Source: an uncultured Caulobacterales bacterium
GTDB taxonomy: Bacteria; Pseudomonadota; Alphaproteobacteria; Caulobacterales; Maricaulaceae
Assembly (NCBI GenBank): GCA_938009235.1
Contig: CALLIK010000010.1
Location: forward strand, 1-64,000
Direction of reading: 5' to 3'
DNA: 64,000 nucleotides
Shown: one piece after another, positions 54,991-63,745 of the stretch
How the letters are laid out: the number at the start of each line of letters is the position of its first letter
Numbering within the stretch: position 1 is the first letter of the stretch
Translations under genes and position numbers: made by a program
The notes under the pieces: generated by a model
What the model saw: only the letters and a program-made list of their open reading frames with translations
What the model was told of the DNA's origin: nothing
The model's database searches: none

Positions 54991-56236
54991 TTCTGCGGCC
55001 TTAAACTTGAATAGTGATTGCTATTGCTGGCCTGTAAAACGTGAAGCCATCATTCAAAAAATTGTAGATCAAAACGCCGCAAACAATATGGCGTCCATGC
55101 TCTCAGAGCGGTCACATTATTTTGCCAGCACGACAATTTTTCTAGCACCTGATATTTTGACTAAAATGAAAGTGCAAATCCACGCCATAGAGAGCGTGAT
55201 TAAACGCCCCAAATATATTGAAACCATTCAACAACGTGGGTCAGTTTTTAACGACCCAATTCATCAGCATAAAACGCAGGGTGTTTTTATGGGCTATGAC
55301 TTTCATGTCACGGAAGATGGCCCTCGCCTTATTGAGATAAATTCAAATGCGGGCGGGGCCTTCATTGTCGATATGGTTGAGCAAACTGTTCGGGATACAA
55401 ACAATGGGTTTTCTGCAGGCATCGTAAAAATGTTTCTGCAGGAGTGGCAATTGGCTGGGCGCACAAAGCCCCTAACTACAATTGCCATTGTAGATACAGC
55501 GCCGAGCGAACAGTATCATTATCCAGATATGTGCCTAGCTAAGACACTCTTAGAAGGGCACGGATTTAAGGTCGTAATTACAGACCCCGCAAAATTAAAA
55601 CTTACGGATGGAAACCTGTACCATGAGGAGCTTTTAATTGATCTTGTCTATAATCGTCTTACGGATTTTGACTTGTCAGAACCCGAACATTCGGACCTTC
55701 GCCGCGCATATATAGACAACATAGCCGTCATAACACCTGCGCCTCACCATCATGCGCTATATGCAGATAAGCGCAATCTAACTCTGCTAAGTGACGAGAC
55801 AACCTTAGTTAGATTTGGCGCATCTCAAAATCAGATAGACGCACTTAAATTAATCCCAAAGACGGTTCCCGTTACACCTGCCTCCGCAGCAATGATGTGG
55901 AAAGAACGACGTAAATTATTTTTCAAACCTACAGCGGGATTTGGAAGTCGCGGCGCGTTTAGAGGCGCGAAACTTACGAAAAAGGTGTGGAGTCAAATAT
56001 TGGACAGCGATTACATTGCCCAAGACCTTATCGCGCCACCCGTTCGAGCCGTGACAGTAGACGGCAAGCAGCTCACTTTAAAATTTGACGTTCGAGTTTA
56101 CACCTATGACGGCGTACCACTTTTATATGCAGCCCGAATATATCAGGGGCAGACAACCAATTTACGTACAGCTGGCGGTGGCCTTGCGGCCGTAATACCC
56201 GTTGAAACACCCGCGCAATGCAGCCCTAATTGTTAA
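54983..56236 (+). CDS. ATP-grasp-like ligase with permuted motif order
   Basis: A 417-residue protein (ATG at 54983). The catalytic E-x-N block GPRLIEINSNAGGAF, which closes a normal ATP-grasp domain, is at about 114-127, while the ATP-binding segment KLFFKPTAGFGSRG is at 312-324 and KFDVRVYTYDG through NLRTAGGGLAAV at 367-403. That order suggests circular permutation. Cysteines lie near the start (DCYCW) and at the very end (CSPNC). It may ligate a peptide or thiol substrate. No family name is known to me. The overlap with arsR and shared operator link it to the regulator. Confidence 0.6.
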   Translation: MFDSAALNLNSDCYCWPVKREAIIQKIVDQNAANNMASMLSERSHYFASTTIFLAPDILTKMKVQIHAIESVIKRPKYIETIQQRGSVFNDPIHQHKTQGVFMGYDFHVTEDGPRLIEINSNAGGAFIVDMVEQTVRDTNNGFSAGIVKMFLQEWQLAGRTKPLTTIAIVDTAPSEQYHYPDMCLAKTLLEGHGFKVVITDPAKLKLTDGNLYHEELLIDLVYNRLTDFDLSEPEHSDLRRAYIDNIAVITPAPHHHALYADKRNLTLLSDETTLVRFGASQNQIDALKLIPKTVPVTPASAAMMWKERRKLFFKPTAGFGSRGAFRGAKLTKKVWSQILDSDYIAQDLIAPPVRAVTVDGKQLTLKFDVRVYTYDGVPLLYAARIYQGQTTNLRTAGGGLAAVIPVETPAQCSPNC

Positions 56237-56370
56237 AATCAAAGCGCCTCACTACCACCACCCTCAAACATAACCGAGAGATATAGAGTCAAAAAATAAT
56301 GATCCGCGTTTTACTCAAAATTTCTCCATTCAATTTCAAACCCTTACAACAAATTCACAGAGATGCGTCC

Positions 56371-56562
56371 ACGGTATCAAAAGCTGTGTCATTCTAAGCG
56401 GGTTCTTTCGGACACGGGACAGGTAGGAGCTCATCTGCCGTATCGAGAGACGATGGGGTTGATCATATTTGGGTGAGATCAAATATGTGGGACTTTTTGG
56501 AGTGAGAGCCGATCGCCGTGTCTAATGGCATGACTTGCGAGGACAAACTGGCCGCTGCATCA
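56371..56562 (-). repeat. Diverged dispersed repeat, copy 2
   Basis: The reverse complement of this stretch aligns with 1-232 as described there, lacking copy 1's 34-base palindrome insertion. The most conserved part is 56380-56417. The two copies are in opposite orientations, about 56 kb apart, and both lie next to accessory or unrecognised genes. Confidence 0.75.
56384..56417 (-). other. Conserved hairpin, repeat copy 2
   Basis: On the minus strand CCGTGTC and GACACAG form a stem with one mismatch; the 20-nt loop matches copy 1 at 18 positions. Confidence 0.5.
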
Positions 56563-56584
56563 AAAACCGTCGCCGCGTGGCTTT

Positions 56585-56611
56585 GTGCATTTGTTTTTCA
56601 AACAATTGCAC
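56585..56611. repeat. Palindrome GTGCA..TGCAC near repeat copy 2
   Basis: A 27-nt palindrome with GTGCA and TGCAC ends and TTGTTT/AAACAA arms, with a mismatch at stem position six, the same position as in the palindrome at 50-77. It lies 22 bp past the aligned part of copy 2. Confidence 0.5.
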
Positions 56612-56845
56612 GGGGGGTGGAATGAGCTTATGGCTCAATCCACTTTGGTCTTTGCGTAAAACAAACTTTTCTATTCGGTACTCCATCGCGAGTATCACCA
56701 CGCGGGCTGTCCTGCTTAAACATACACCCCCTTGCCGCGCCCCAGATGGGCGGCTGCACCAAATGCATGGCTCACTGAGACTGAAATACATATCAGTTGC
56801 ATCATATGTCTCGCTTATCTGCGTTTTCCTCGTTAAGCCGCGCAC

Positions 56846-57499
56846 ATGACTGATCCTTGCAAAATTTACCTCATCACGCCCCCTCAAATTGAGGATGTGC
56901 TCGCGTTCTGTGCGCTCTTGAAAACGACGCTCGAAGCAGCGCCTGTGACCTGTGTGCAGATCAGATTGAAGGACCTCGAAGATTCAGCGTTGGTTCAGGC
57001 GGGTAAGGCTATCACTGAGGTCTGCCATGCAGTCGGCGTCGAAGTTATATTGAACGATCGTCCTGACCTCGTCGCGGACATCGGCGCGGATGGTGCCCAT
57101 ATCGGACAAGAAGATATGGACTATTTGTCATCCCGTGAGGTGTTGGAAGAGGATGCCATTCTTGGCATCACCTGCCATAATTCGAAAGAACTAGCCTTTG
57201 CAGCCGCAAAAGCTGGAGCGGACTATGTTGCCTTTGGCGCGTTTTTTGAAACACCGACAAAGATCACAACAGCCCGCGCAGAGTTGGAGATTTTAACGTG
57301 GTGGCACGAAGCAGTCGAAATACCGAGCGTCGCAATCGGCGGAATAACAGTGGACAACGCACAAGCTGTGATCGCAGCGGGCGCGGACTTCATCGCCGTA
57401 TGCTCGGGCGTTTGGTCGCATCCAGACGGGCCCGCCGCAGCCATCTTGCAGTTCTCGCAGCTGTGCTTGGAGCATTCGCTACAACCGTTCCAGCAATAA
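56846..57499 (+). CDS. thiE: Thiamine-phosphate synthase
   Basis: A 217-residue TIM-barrel enzyme that joins the thiazole and pyrimidine parts of thiamine. Motifs include VQIRLKD near 33, LNDRPDL near 72, GAHIGQEDM near 89, GITCHNSKE near 108, and AFGAFFETPTK, with the phosphate site AIGGI near 164-168. The protein is normal in length and fold. Its 3' end overlaps the Sel1 gene by 100 bp in another frame. Confidence 0.93.
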   Translation: MTDPCKIYLITPPQIEDVLAFCALLKTTLEAAPVTCVQIRLKDLEDSALVQAGKAITEVCHAVGVEVILNDRPDLVADIGADGAHIGQEDMDYLSSREVLEEDAILGITCHNSKELAFAAAKAGADYVAFGAFFETPTKITTARAELEILTWWHEAVEIPSVAIGGITVDNAQAVIAAGADFIAVCSGVWSHPDGPAAAILQFSQLCLEHSLQPFQQ

Positions 57500-58464
57500 G
57501 CGCGCACGCCGCCCCGACCCTCAGTAACCCCGCCGAACCCGAAGCGAATTTCGAAGTCGCCCTCAACGCTTTTAATGGCGGGCGATTCTCTGAGGCCTTA
57601 CCTCTCGCAGAAACAGCCGCCAATCTCGGCAGCACCGATGCTGCTGTCATGGCAGGGTATATTTGGCGCTATGGCAAAGCCGGTCAAACCGACATGATGG
57701 CCGCGCGAAAATGGTACACTAAAGCCGCAAATAAAGGCCACCCTGACGCCCTCGTCGCGCTTGGCGAAATGGGTATTCGCGGACAAGGCGGCCTGAGCAA
57801 AGCAGACGCCGTGTCCTATTTAACGCGGGCCTCTGACGCGGGACGTACAGATGCCATGCGCGCATTGTCCGATTTGTACCGCACAGGCCAAGGCGTAAAC
57901 TCGAGTAGTGATGAGTCGCAACGCTTGTTGAAGCAAGCGTCCCAGAGTTTCGATTCTGACGCGACAAAGCGTTTGGGCGATAGTCTATTCGAGTCAGACC
58001 CTCAGGCTGCATTGAAGCATTACGAAACAGCCGCACAAGCGGGCAACATTGAAGCCGCCTATATCGCGGGCGTCATGTATGCAGAGAATTTCGAAATCCG
58101 TCCAAATAATGAGCGATCCGCCGCGTTTCTACGCCAAGCTGCGCAAGCCTCTCATCCCGCAGCTATGGCTGATTATGGATTGCTTGTGTATCAAGGTTAC
58201 GGCGCGGATAAGTCCGATACAGAGGCCGCAGACTGGTTCCGTAAATCCGCCAAAGCAGGCGATGCAGAAGGGCAATTCTTATATGCCTTCACACTCGCGA
58301 AAGGCGAAGGCGTGACACGTGATCTGGAGGAGGCTTATTACTGGGTTCTAAAATCCACTGAAACTGGCGTTGATGATTACGACCAAGACAAGCGCACGCT
58401 ACGTGAGCGCCTCGAAAAGAATATGGAAGCTGGCGCATTAGCACGTGCCAGAGCGCGGCCTTAA
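57400..58464 (+). CDS. Sel1-repeat (TPR-like) exported protein
   Basis: A 354-residue protein. The ATG at 57400 opens a signal peptide (SHLAVLAAVLGAFATTVPAISAHAA); a GTG at 57298 is in frame but would place the signal far inside, and a TTG at 57412 is possible. At least six Sel1-like repeats follow (e.g. DMMAARKWYTKAANKGHPDALVALG). Such repeats make protein contacts, often in the cell envelope. The start lies inside thiE, so the two are translationally linked. Confidence 0.85.
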   Translation: MLGRLVASRRARRSHLAVLAAVLGAFATTVPAISAHAAPTLSNPAEPEANFEVALNAFNGGRFSEALPLAETAANLGSTDAAVMAGYIWRYGKAGQTDMMAARKWYTKAANKGHPDALVALGEMGIRGQGGLSKADAVSYLTRASDAGRTDAMRALSDLYRTGQGVNSSSDESQRLLKQASQSFDSDATKRLGDSLFESDPQAALKHYETAAQAGNIEAAYIAGVMYAENFEIRPNNERSAAFLRQAAQASHPAAMADYGLLVYQGYGADKSDTEAADWFRKSAKAGDAEGQFLYAFTLAKGEGVTRDLEEAYYWVLKSTETGVDDYDQDKRTLRERLEKNMEAGALARARARP

Positions 58465-58524
58465 TTTCAGAAAAAATAAGTTGATAAGATAAAACCAAAT
58501 ATTGGTGAATTACGTATAGGGATT

Positions 58525-59241
58525 ATGACCCATTTGTTTACACGAATTCTTGGCTTTGTTCTCTTTAGCCTTTCCTTATCGCCCCTCGCGGCTTTTGCTC
58601 AAAATACGGGCGGCGTTTTCCCGCCTGGATTTGGCGACGACCACCAATCCGTACAATTTCGCGCCAGTTACAATGCCGATAATGAAAGCTTTGCGAGCCG
58701 CGTGCATTATCAGGAATCTATTGATGATAGGCTTCTATGGCGCATCGTTGGGCAAACACGCGAAACTGATGACTCGAACGTAGATTTCGACTTCGTTCAA
58801 GCCGAACTATTTTGGAAACTCTCCAAGACGGATAAACCCTATCAAACAGGTCTACGGTTCGACGCTCGCCTACGCGATAATGATCGCCCTGGGCAAGTGG
58901 GTGTAAACTGGATGCATCAGTGGAAATTGAACGACGGTTGGCAAGCCCGCGTTGTGGGGCTCTCCTCGCTACAAATCGGTGAGAACAAAAATGATGGTGT
59001 CAGCTTGGCGTTCCGCACGCAGCTTTCGCGGAAACTAAATGATGGCCCAACGATTGGCGTGCAGACATATAATAGTGTGGGCGGGACGGAAGATTTTAGC
59101 CTCACAAAATTTGGTCACACAGCAGGGCCATTTGTGGCCACAAAAATCGGACCTGTCGATGTCGTAGGTCGCGTCCTTTTAGGTCTATCAGACTCTGCCC
59201 CCGATACAGATATTGGGGTTTGGATCGGGAAGTCGTTCTAG
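58525..59241 (+). CDS. Exported beta-rich protein, probably outer membrane
   Basis: A 238-residue protein with a signal peptide (MTHLFTRILGFVLFSLSLSPLAAFAQ). The mature part has alternating hydrophobic/polar strands and ends in the aromatic VWIGKSF, as outer-membrane barrels do. I do not recognise the family. It follows the Sel1 gene by 60 bp and overlaps the convergent oxidoreductase stop by 4 bp. Confidence 0.7.
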   Translation: MTHLFTRILGFVLFSLSLSPLAAFAQNTGGVFPPGFGDDHQSVQFRASYNADNESFASRVHYQESIDDRLLWRIVGQTRETDDSNVDFDFVQAELFWKLSKTDKPYQTGLRFDARLRDNDRPGQVGVNWMHQWKLNDGWQARVVGLSSLQIGENKNDGVSLAFRTQLSRKLNDGPTIGVQTYNSVGGTEDFSLTKFGHTAGPFVATKIGPVDVVGRVLLGLSDSAPDTDIGVWIGKSF

Positions 59242-60626
59242 CTCAAGAAACTTTGGAGTTTTCCCATCGCAGGCATAGCGGCGGCTCTCAGGCGTTTTAG
59301 AATTGCGACTTTATCCGTTTCATCCTCACTCACCCCGCTCACCATTTTCGAGAATCCATCCAGCCGTGTCTCTCGCATCCACTTACCGAGCGGTTTATTT
59401 TGCCCCCAAAGCGCTTGGTTCATCATATTTGCCGCCGTCATACGCACAAATGTATCAAGATCATCTGGCAGTGGCACAACGCCCGTCAGGCCATTCTTAG
59501 ACGCCTCGCCTTCAACATGGGCCTCGACCCAGGCCACCATTGCCGCTGAAAAGACAGGTTGATAAGCCCGAACAGTTTGCGGCGTGATGACGTTGTCTTT
59601 GAATACAGGCTTGATCACATTATCCTTGATCGCACTGGCCGAGCAATCAACCATTATATGACCTAACGTCGCCTCTGTGCGGCCATTCATAAAGGTGATG
59701 TTGTCTTCATCAATAGACGCAACGCGGCCTTTTCGGACCACATCTTTGACTGTCCGAAGTTCAACCAACTCAGCTTGGCTAACCGTCGCACCATGAAACA
59801 TTGTTGGGCGAACGGTTGGGTCAAGACGCAGAAAATATCCGCAAGCTTCTAATCGATCAAACATATCCGCTTTAGAACTAGCTTCTGCAATCGCCTCAAA
59901 CATATTCGCTTGATTGCCAATTGTATCTACGAAAAATTCAGGGAAAGGCTGGGTGTTTTTTCGATCAATTAGCCAGGCATCTCGAGATTTAATCCAACGG
60001 ATATTCTTAGGCTCAATATTATTTTCCAAGAGCCAAAGAATAGCATCGATACCCGTCTTGCCACCGCCAATAACTGTGAAACCAGACGGTGCATCAGTCA
60101 CAAGAGGCAAATCATTTAGCGCCATGAAACGTACGTCGTCCGCGATAGAAAAATTAGGAGTGTGCGTTGAGGGTACACTCGTATTCAAATGCGTACAGTC
60201 AACGATTTTCTTCGCTTCAACCCGCGTTCGCTTGCCGTTCAAACTATGGCTGAATACGCTATCGCCTTCGTAATTTGAGAGGGGGTAAAACCGAACACGT
60301 CCAGAGGTTAAAAACTTCTGGCGCATCACAGAGTCGAAATAAGCGAGTATTTCTGGGCCTGTTGCTAGATCACCAAGACCTTTATTAAGGCCTGTTTGAT
60401 CACGTAAACCTTGGCTCAATTCACGCGAGTTAACGCCGTAAAAAGCACTCGGTTGATGCAACGTCACAAAGGGGTAAGCCGAGTTCCAATGACCGCCAGC
60501 CTTGGCAAAACGGTCAATCATAACAATATCTGCGTCAGGCATTTCATCAAGCAAAGTATCGACGAAAGCCATGCCGACAGCTCCACTGCCAACAACGAGA
60601 TAATCTGTTTTAATTTGGTCTGTCAT
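59238..60626 (-). CDS. FAD/NAD(P)-dependent oxidoreductase, monooxygenase-like
   Basis: A 462-residue flavoprotein. The first Rossmann motif is VVGSGAVGM near 11-19 and a second in VIGGGKTGID near 186-195. AGGHWNSAYPFVTLHQPSAFYGV resembles flavin-containing monooxygenases. The substrate is unknown. It is convergent with the preceding barrel gene. Confidence 0.82.
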   Translation of the reverse strand: MTDQIKTDYLVVGSGAVGMAFVDTLLDEMPDADIVMIDRFAKAGGHWNSAYPFVTLHQPSAFYGVNSRELSQGLRDQTGLNKGLGDLATGPEILAYFDSVMRQKFLTSGRVRFYPLSNYEGDSVFSHSLNGKRTRVEAKKIVDCTHLNTSVPSTHTPNFSIADDVRFMALNDLPLVTDAPSGFTVIGGGKTGIDAILWLLENNIEPKNIRWIKSRDAWLIDRKNTQPFPEFFVDTIGNQANMFEAIAEASSKADMFDRLEACGYFLRLDPTVRPTMFHGATVSQAELVELRTVKDVVRKGRVASIDEDNITFMNGRTEATLGHIMVDCSASAIKDNVIKPVFKDNVITPQTVRAYQPVFSAAMVAWVEAHVEGEASKNGLTGVVPLPDDLDTFVRMTAANMMNQALWGQNKPLGKWMRETRLDGFSKMVSGVSEDETDKVAILKRLRAAAMPAMGKLQSFLS

Positions 60627-60690
60627 AAAACTGAGCTATCACAGACGCACAGCCATGTCGCACGACAATTGAGCACACGACGCAATCAAG

Positions 60691-61536
60691 TTAATAGTCA
60701 TGCCCTGGATTTGTACGTGCGAGCTTTCGCATTAAACCAGGCCAGATCAAGTTATCGCCCATTCCGGGGACAAAGGCTGCGGCGCCTTGCATGTAAACCT
60801 TGTCAGCCATGTCCTGCGGCTCTTCGATCAATAAGTCTTCGTGGCCAACACTCTGTGCAAAAATCTGAGCTTTGCAGGCATTCTCTAGAAAATACATACG
60901 TAGAAAGGCTGTCCCGCAACTCGCGCCGAGCGTCAAGGTCCCGTGATTGCGAAGCATCAGTAAAGACTTAGCGCCTAAATTTGCGACGATGCGATCACGT
61001 TCTTCTAGCTCAAGCGCGATACCTTCGTAATCATGATACGCGAGATCATTTATAACCTGCATCGACATTTGCGTGTAGCGGCGCAGTCCTTTTTTCTGTG
61101 CACTCACGGCCATACCGTAAGGGGTATGCACATGAATAACACAGGCCGCATCCGCACGCGCATTATGGACAGCAGAGTGAATAGTGAAACCAGCGGGATT
61201 GATAAAGTAAGGCGTCTCCTGACAGACCTTGCCTGTCCCATCAATTTTAACGAGAGCTGAAGCTGTCATCTCGTCGAACATAACGCCATAAGGGTTAATC
61301 AAGAAACGGTGTTCCCCGTCTTCATCAGGGAGCCGGGCGGAGATGTGAGTGAACACAAGGTCGGTCCATCCGTGCATAGCACATAGTCGATAGGTCGCGG
61401 CTAGGTTTTTACGAATTTGCCATTCCGCAGCAGAGACCTTTCCCTCTAATCGGTCAACTTTTGTTGGGTCTGAAATATTAAATCCAGACATACCATCTAG
61501 AGCTGACAGTGTCTCATTTTCAGTTTGCGCGTTCAT
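60691..61536 (-). CDS. Class II aldolase/adducin-family protein
   Basis: A 281-residue zinc protein. The metal histidines are in IHVHTPYGM near 136-144 and RNHGTLTLGA near 196-205, with a Glu/Asp elsewhere. The family includes fuculose-phosphate aldolase and proteins of unknown use. It lies upstream of the FAD oxidoreductase and is divergent from galM. Confidence 0.88.
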   Translation of the reverse strand: MNAQTENETLSALDGMSGFNISDPTKVDRLEGKVSAAEWQIRKNLAATYRLCAMHGWTDLVFTHISARLPDEDGEHRFLINPYGVMFDEMTASALVKIDGTGKVCQETPYFINPAGFTIHSAVHNARADAACVIHVHTPYGMAVSAQKKGLRRYTQMSMQVINDLAYHDYEGIALELEERDRIVANLGAKSLLMLRNHGTLTLGASCGTAFLRMYFLENACKAQIFAQSVGHEDLLIEEPQDMADKVYMQGAAAFVPGMGDNLIWPGLMRKLARTNPGHDY

Positions 61537-61600
61537 CGTTGTCTCCAGAATTTTTCCATTGATAGCTTGCGTACCGCATTTGGCAAGTTATGGCCGAGTC

Positions 61601-62506
61601 ATGATAGATGAATGGCCTTTCGGGAAAACCCCAGACGACAGGACTATTCAGGCCTATAAGATTGGATCAACGGAGGGTTTAACCGCCGTCGTTCTGAATT
61701 ATGGCGCCACCTTGCAGGCTCTCTATTTACCAGACGGACGTAATATCATTTTAGGGTCAGAGACGGTGGATGCGCTCTTATTAGACGACGCCTATATGGG
61801 CCGCATCATTGGCCGTAATGCAAATAGAATTATGGATGCCAGATTGAATATTGGCGACGAGGCCTTTGATTTAACGCCTACGGATGGACCTCATAATTTG
61901 CACAGCGGGCCCAATGGGTTCGATACAAAAATATGGGAAACATCACGGCAAGGTGATGCGCTTGTCTTGAAACATACATCTATTGATGGTGCCCAAGGCT
62001 TCCCCGGTAAAGTCGACGCCACCTTACGTATATCTGTCAACAATATGACTTTAAGGCTAGAGATTGAAGCGACGACAACGCGCGCCACGCCCATGAATAT
62101 AACATGGCATCCCTACTGGAATCTCTTAGGAAAAGGTCGAATTGACGGACACGATCTTCAAGTTTCAGCCGAACACAGAACCACTCTGAAATCATGCAGC
62201 AACATCGATGTTGCGGATACGCGCTACGACTTCCAAACTCCATTGGCGCTTGGAAGCGTTAGAATAGACGATAATTACGTCAATGTGTCTAAAGCCGTGC
62301 TCAGCACACTCGACACAACTTTAACAGTGACGAGCTCCCTGCCCGACTTGCAAGTCTACACAGGAGACCATCTCCCGCGCCCAAGGTCAGGGGTAGCCTT
62401 GGAACCACAATTTCGACCCAATGACATCAACGTAAATCAAGACTGCCTGTTGCAGGCTGGAGATGTCTACCGCCATTGGATCGAATATAAGTTAGATCAA
62501 ATTTAA
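61601..62506 (+). CDS. Aldose 1-epimerase-like protein
   Basis: A 301-residue beta-sandwich enzyme from the ATG at 61601; an earlier ATG at 61559 gives a non-conserved N-terminus. Motifs of the family include GATLQALYLPDG, GRIIGRNANRI, HNLHSGPNGFDTKIWE, TWHPYWNLLG with the catalytic His, and GVALEPQ with the Glu base. Sugar specificity is unknown. The stop overlaps ald by 4 bp in convergent orientation. Confidence 0.9.
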   Translation: MIDEWPFGKTPDDRTIQAYKIGSTEGLTAVVLNYGATLQALYLPDGRNIILGSETVDALLLDDAYMGRIIGRNANRIMDARLNIGDEAFDLTPTDGPHNLHSGPNGFDTKIWETSRQGDALVLKHTSIDGAQGFPGKVDATLRISVNNMTLRLEIEATTTRATPMNITWHPYWNLLGKGRIDGHDLQVSAEHRTTLKSCSNIDVADTRYDFQTPLALGSVRIDDNYVNVSKAVLSTLDTTLTVTSSLPDLQVYTGDHLPRPRSGVALEPQFRPNDINVNQDCLLQAGDVYRHWIEYKLDQI

Positions 62507-63615
62507 AGAACGGATTTAGCGTCTACCCAGTCTAAACCTTGTGCGTCGGCAACAGCTTTATATGTGACTTTACCTTCACATACGTTCAAACCATTCAACA
62601 AATGCGGATCTTGTCGCATGGCCTCTTTCCAGCCCATCCGCGCGATGCGTTTGCAATAATTAAGTGTCGCAGCGTTCAATGCATAGGCCGACGTTCTCGC
62701 AACTGCGCCTGGCATGTTTGCAACACAGTAATGAACAACGCCGTCAATGACATATGTAGGGTCTGCATGCGTTGTCGCTTTAGAGGTTTCAAAACACCCG
62801 CCTTGGTCAATCGCAACATCAACAAGAACAGCGCCCTCTTTCATGGTTGGCAACATTTCGCGAGTCACCAACTTTGGTGCCGCCGCGCCAGGAATAAGAA
62901 CCGCGCCGATCACCAAATCTGCCTCAGTCAACAACTTAGCCAGAGTATCAGGTGTAGAGCGTCGAACTTGTGCCCGATTTCCAAACTCATAAGATAGCTT
63001 TTCCATAACTTTGTTGGATCGTTCCAAAATCGTTACGTCAGCTTGCATGCCAATCGCCATCAAGGCCGCATTATAGCCAACATCACCGCCGCCGATCACA
63101 ACGACTTTACCTGACGAGACACCCGGAACACCGCCCAGTAAAACGCCGCGACCGCCGCCTAGTTTTTGTAATGCTGTCGCGCCGACTTGCGTGGCAAGAC
63201 GCCCCGCAACCTGACTCATAGGTTTAAGCAACGGTAACTCACCACTGTCATCCGTGACAGTTTCATAGGCCACACAGACAGCACCAGATTTGATCAAATC
63301 GGCTGTTTGCTCAGGGTCAGGCGCAAGATGAAGATACGTATAGAGAATTTGCCCTGGACGTAGCATGGCCCTTTCGACGGCTTGCGGTTCTTTGACTTTC
63401 ACTATCATTTCGCACGCTTCGAAAATCTCAGTGGCTGTAGATTTAACTACAGCGCCCGCTGAAATATAATCTGCATCCAGAGCGCCAATGCCCTCACCCG
63501 CGAGCGTTTCAACCCAGACCTCATGACCATCAGCAATCAACTCAGAGACAGACTCTGGCGTTAAGCCAACACGATATTCTTGTGATTTAATTTCCTTCGG
63601 GACACCGATGCGCAT
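62503..63615 (-). CDS. ald: Alanine dehydrogenase
   Basis: A 370-residue NAD-dependent enzyme that interconverts alanine and pyruvate. It begins MRIGVPKEIKSQEYRVGLTP and has VKVKEPQ, the Rossmann motif VIGGGDVGYNAALMA near 173-187 and VDVAIDQGGCFETS. Its regulator is probably the divergent Lrp-family gene at 63746. Confidence 0.95.
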   Translation of the reverse strand: MRIGVPKEIKSQEYRVGLTPESVSELIADGHEVWVETLAGEGIGALDADYISAGAVVKSTATEIFEACEMIVKVKEPQAVERAMLRPGQILYTYLHLAPDPEQTADLIKSGAVCVAYETVTDDSGELPLLKPMSQVAGRLATQVGATALQKLGGGRGVLLGGVPGVSSGKVVVIGGGDVGYNAALMAIGMQADVTILERSNKVMEKLSYEFGNRAQVRRSTPDTLAKLLTEADLVIGAVLIPGAAAPKLVTREMLPTMKEGAVLVDVAIDQGGCFETSKATTHADPTYVIDGVVHYCVANMPGAVARTSAYALNAATLNYCKRIARMGWKEAMRQDPHLLNGLNVCEGKVTYKAVADAQGLDWVDAKSVL

Positions 63616-63745
63616 GATATTCTCCTCAAAACAGCAACTCTGACAGAATACATTATTCGAGATAAGATATTATTCATTTCAGGCTTGGTTTTTAGGTTTT
63701 TTTCAGGATAATATCCGAACATATGCAATTATACAGACAAAATTT
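63616..63745. promoter_or_regulatory. ald/Lrp-family divergent promoter region
   Basis: The 130-bp gap is AT-rich and holds ATTATTC twice (near 63652 and 63669) and an 11-bp palindrome GGATAATATCC (63706-63716). Lrp-type regulators bind such repeated AT-rich sites. The exact promoter is not resolved. Confidence 0.4.

Larger units (their letters stand above)
56237..56845. other. Non-coding region with repeat copy 2
   Basis: About 609 bp without a convincing gene. It holds repeat copy 2 (56371-56562), its hairpin (56384-56417) and the palindrome at 56585-56611. Longer open frames on both strands are Cys/Arg-rich and look like noise. The rest, including the thiE leader, shows no clear motif; no TPP riboswitch was seen. 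Confidence 0.55.

Noticed and set aside
56700-56845. TPP riboswitch upstream of thiE
   Set aside because: The conserved THI-box pattern (CTGAGA with ACCTGAT) is not present.
56522-56887. 121-residue minus-strand and 104-residue plus-strand open frames before thiE
   Set aside because: Their composition is unlike protein, the frame is shifted between repeat copies, and they overlap thiE and the palindrome.
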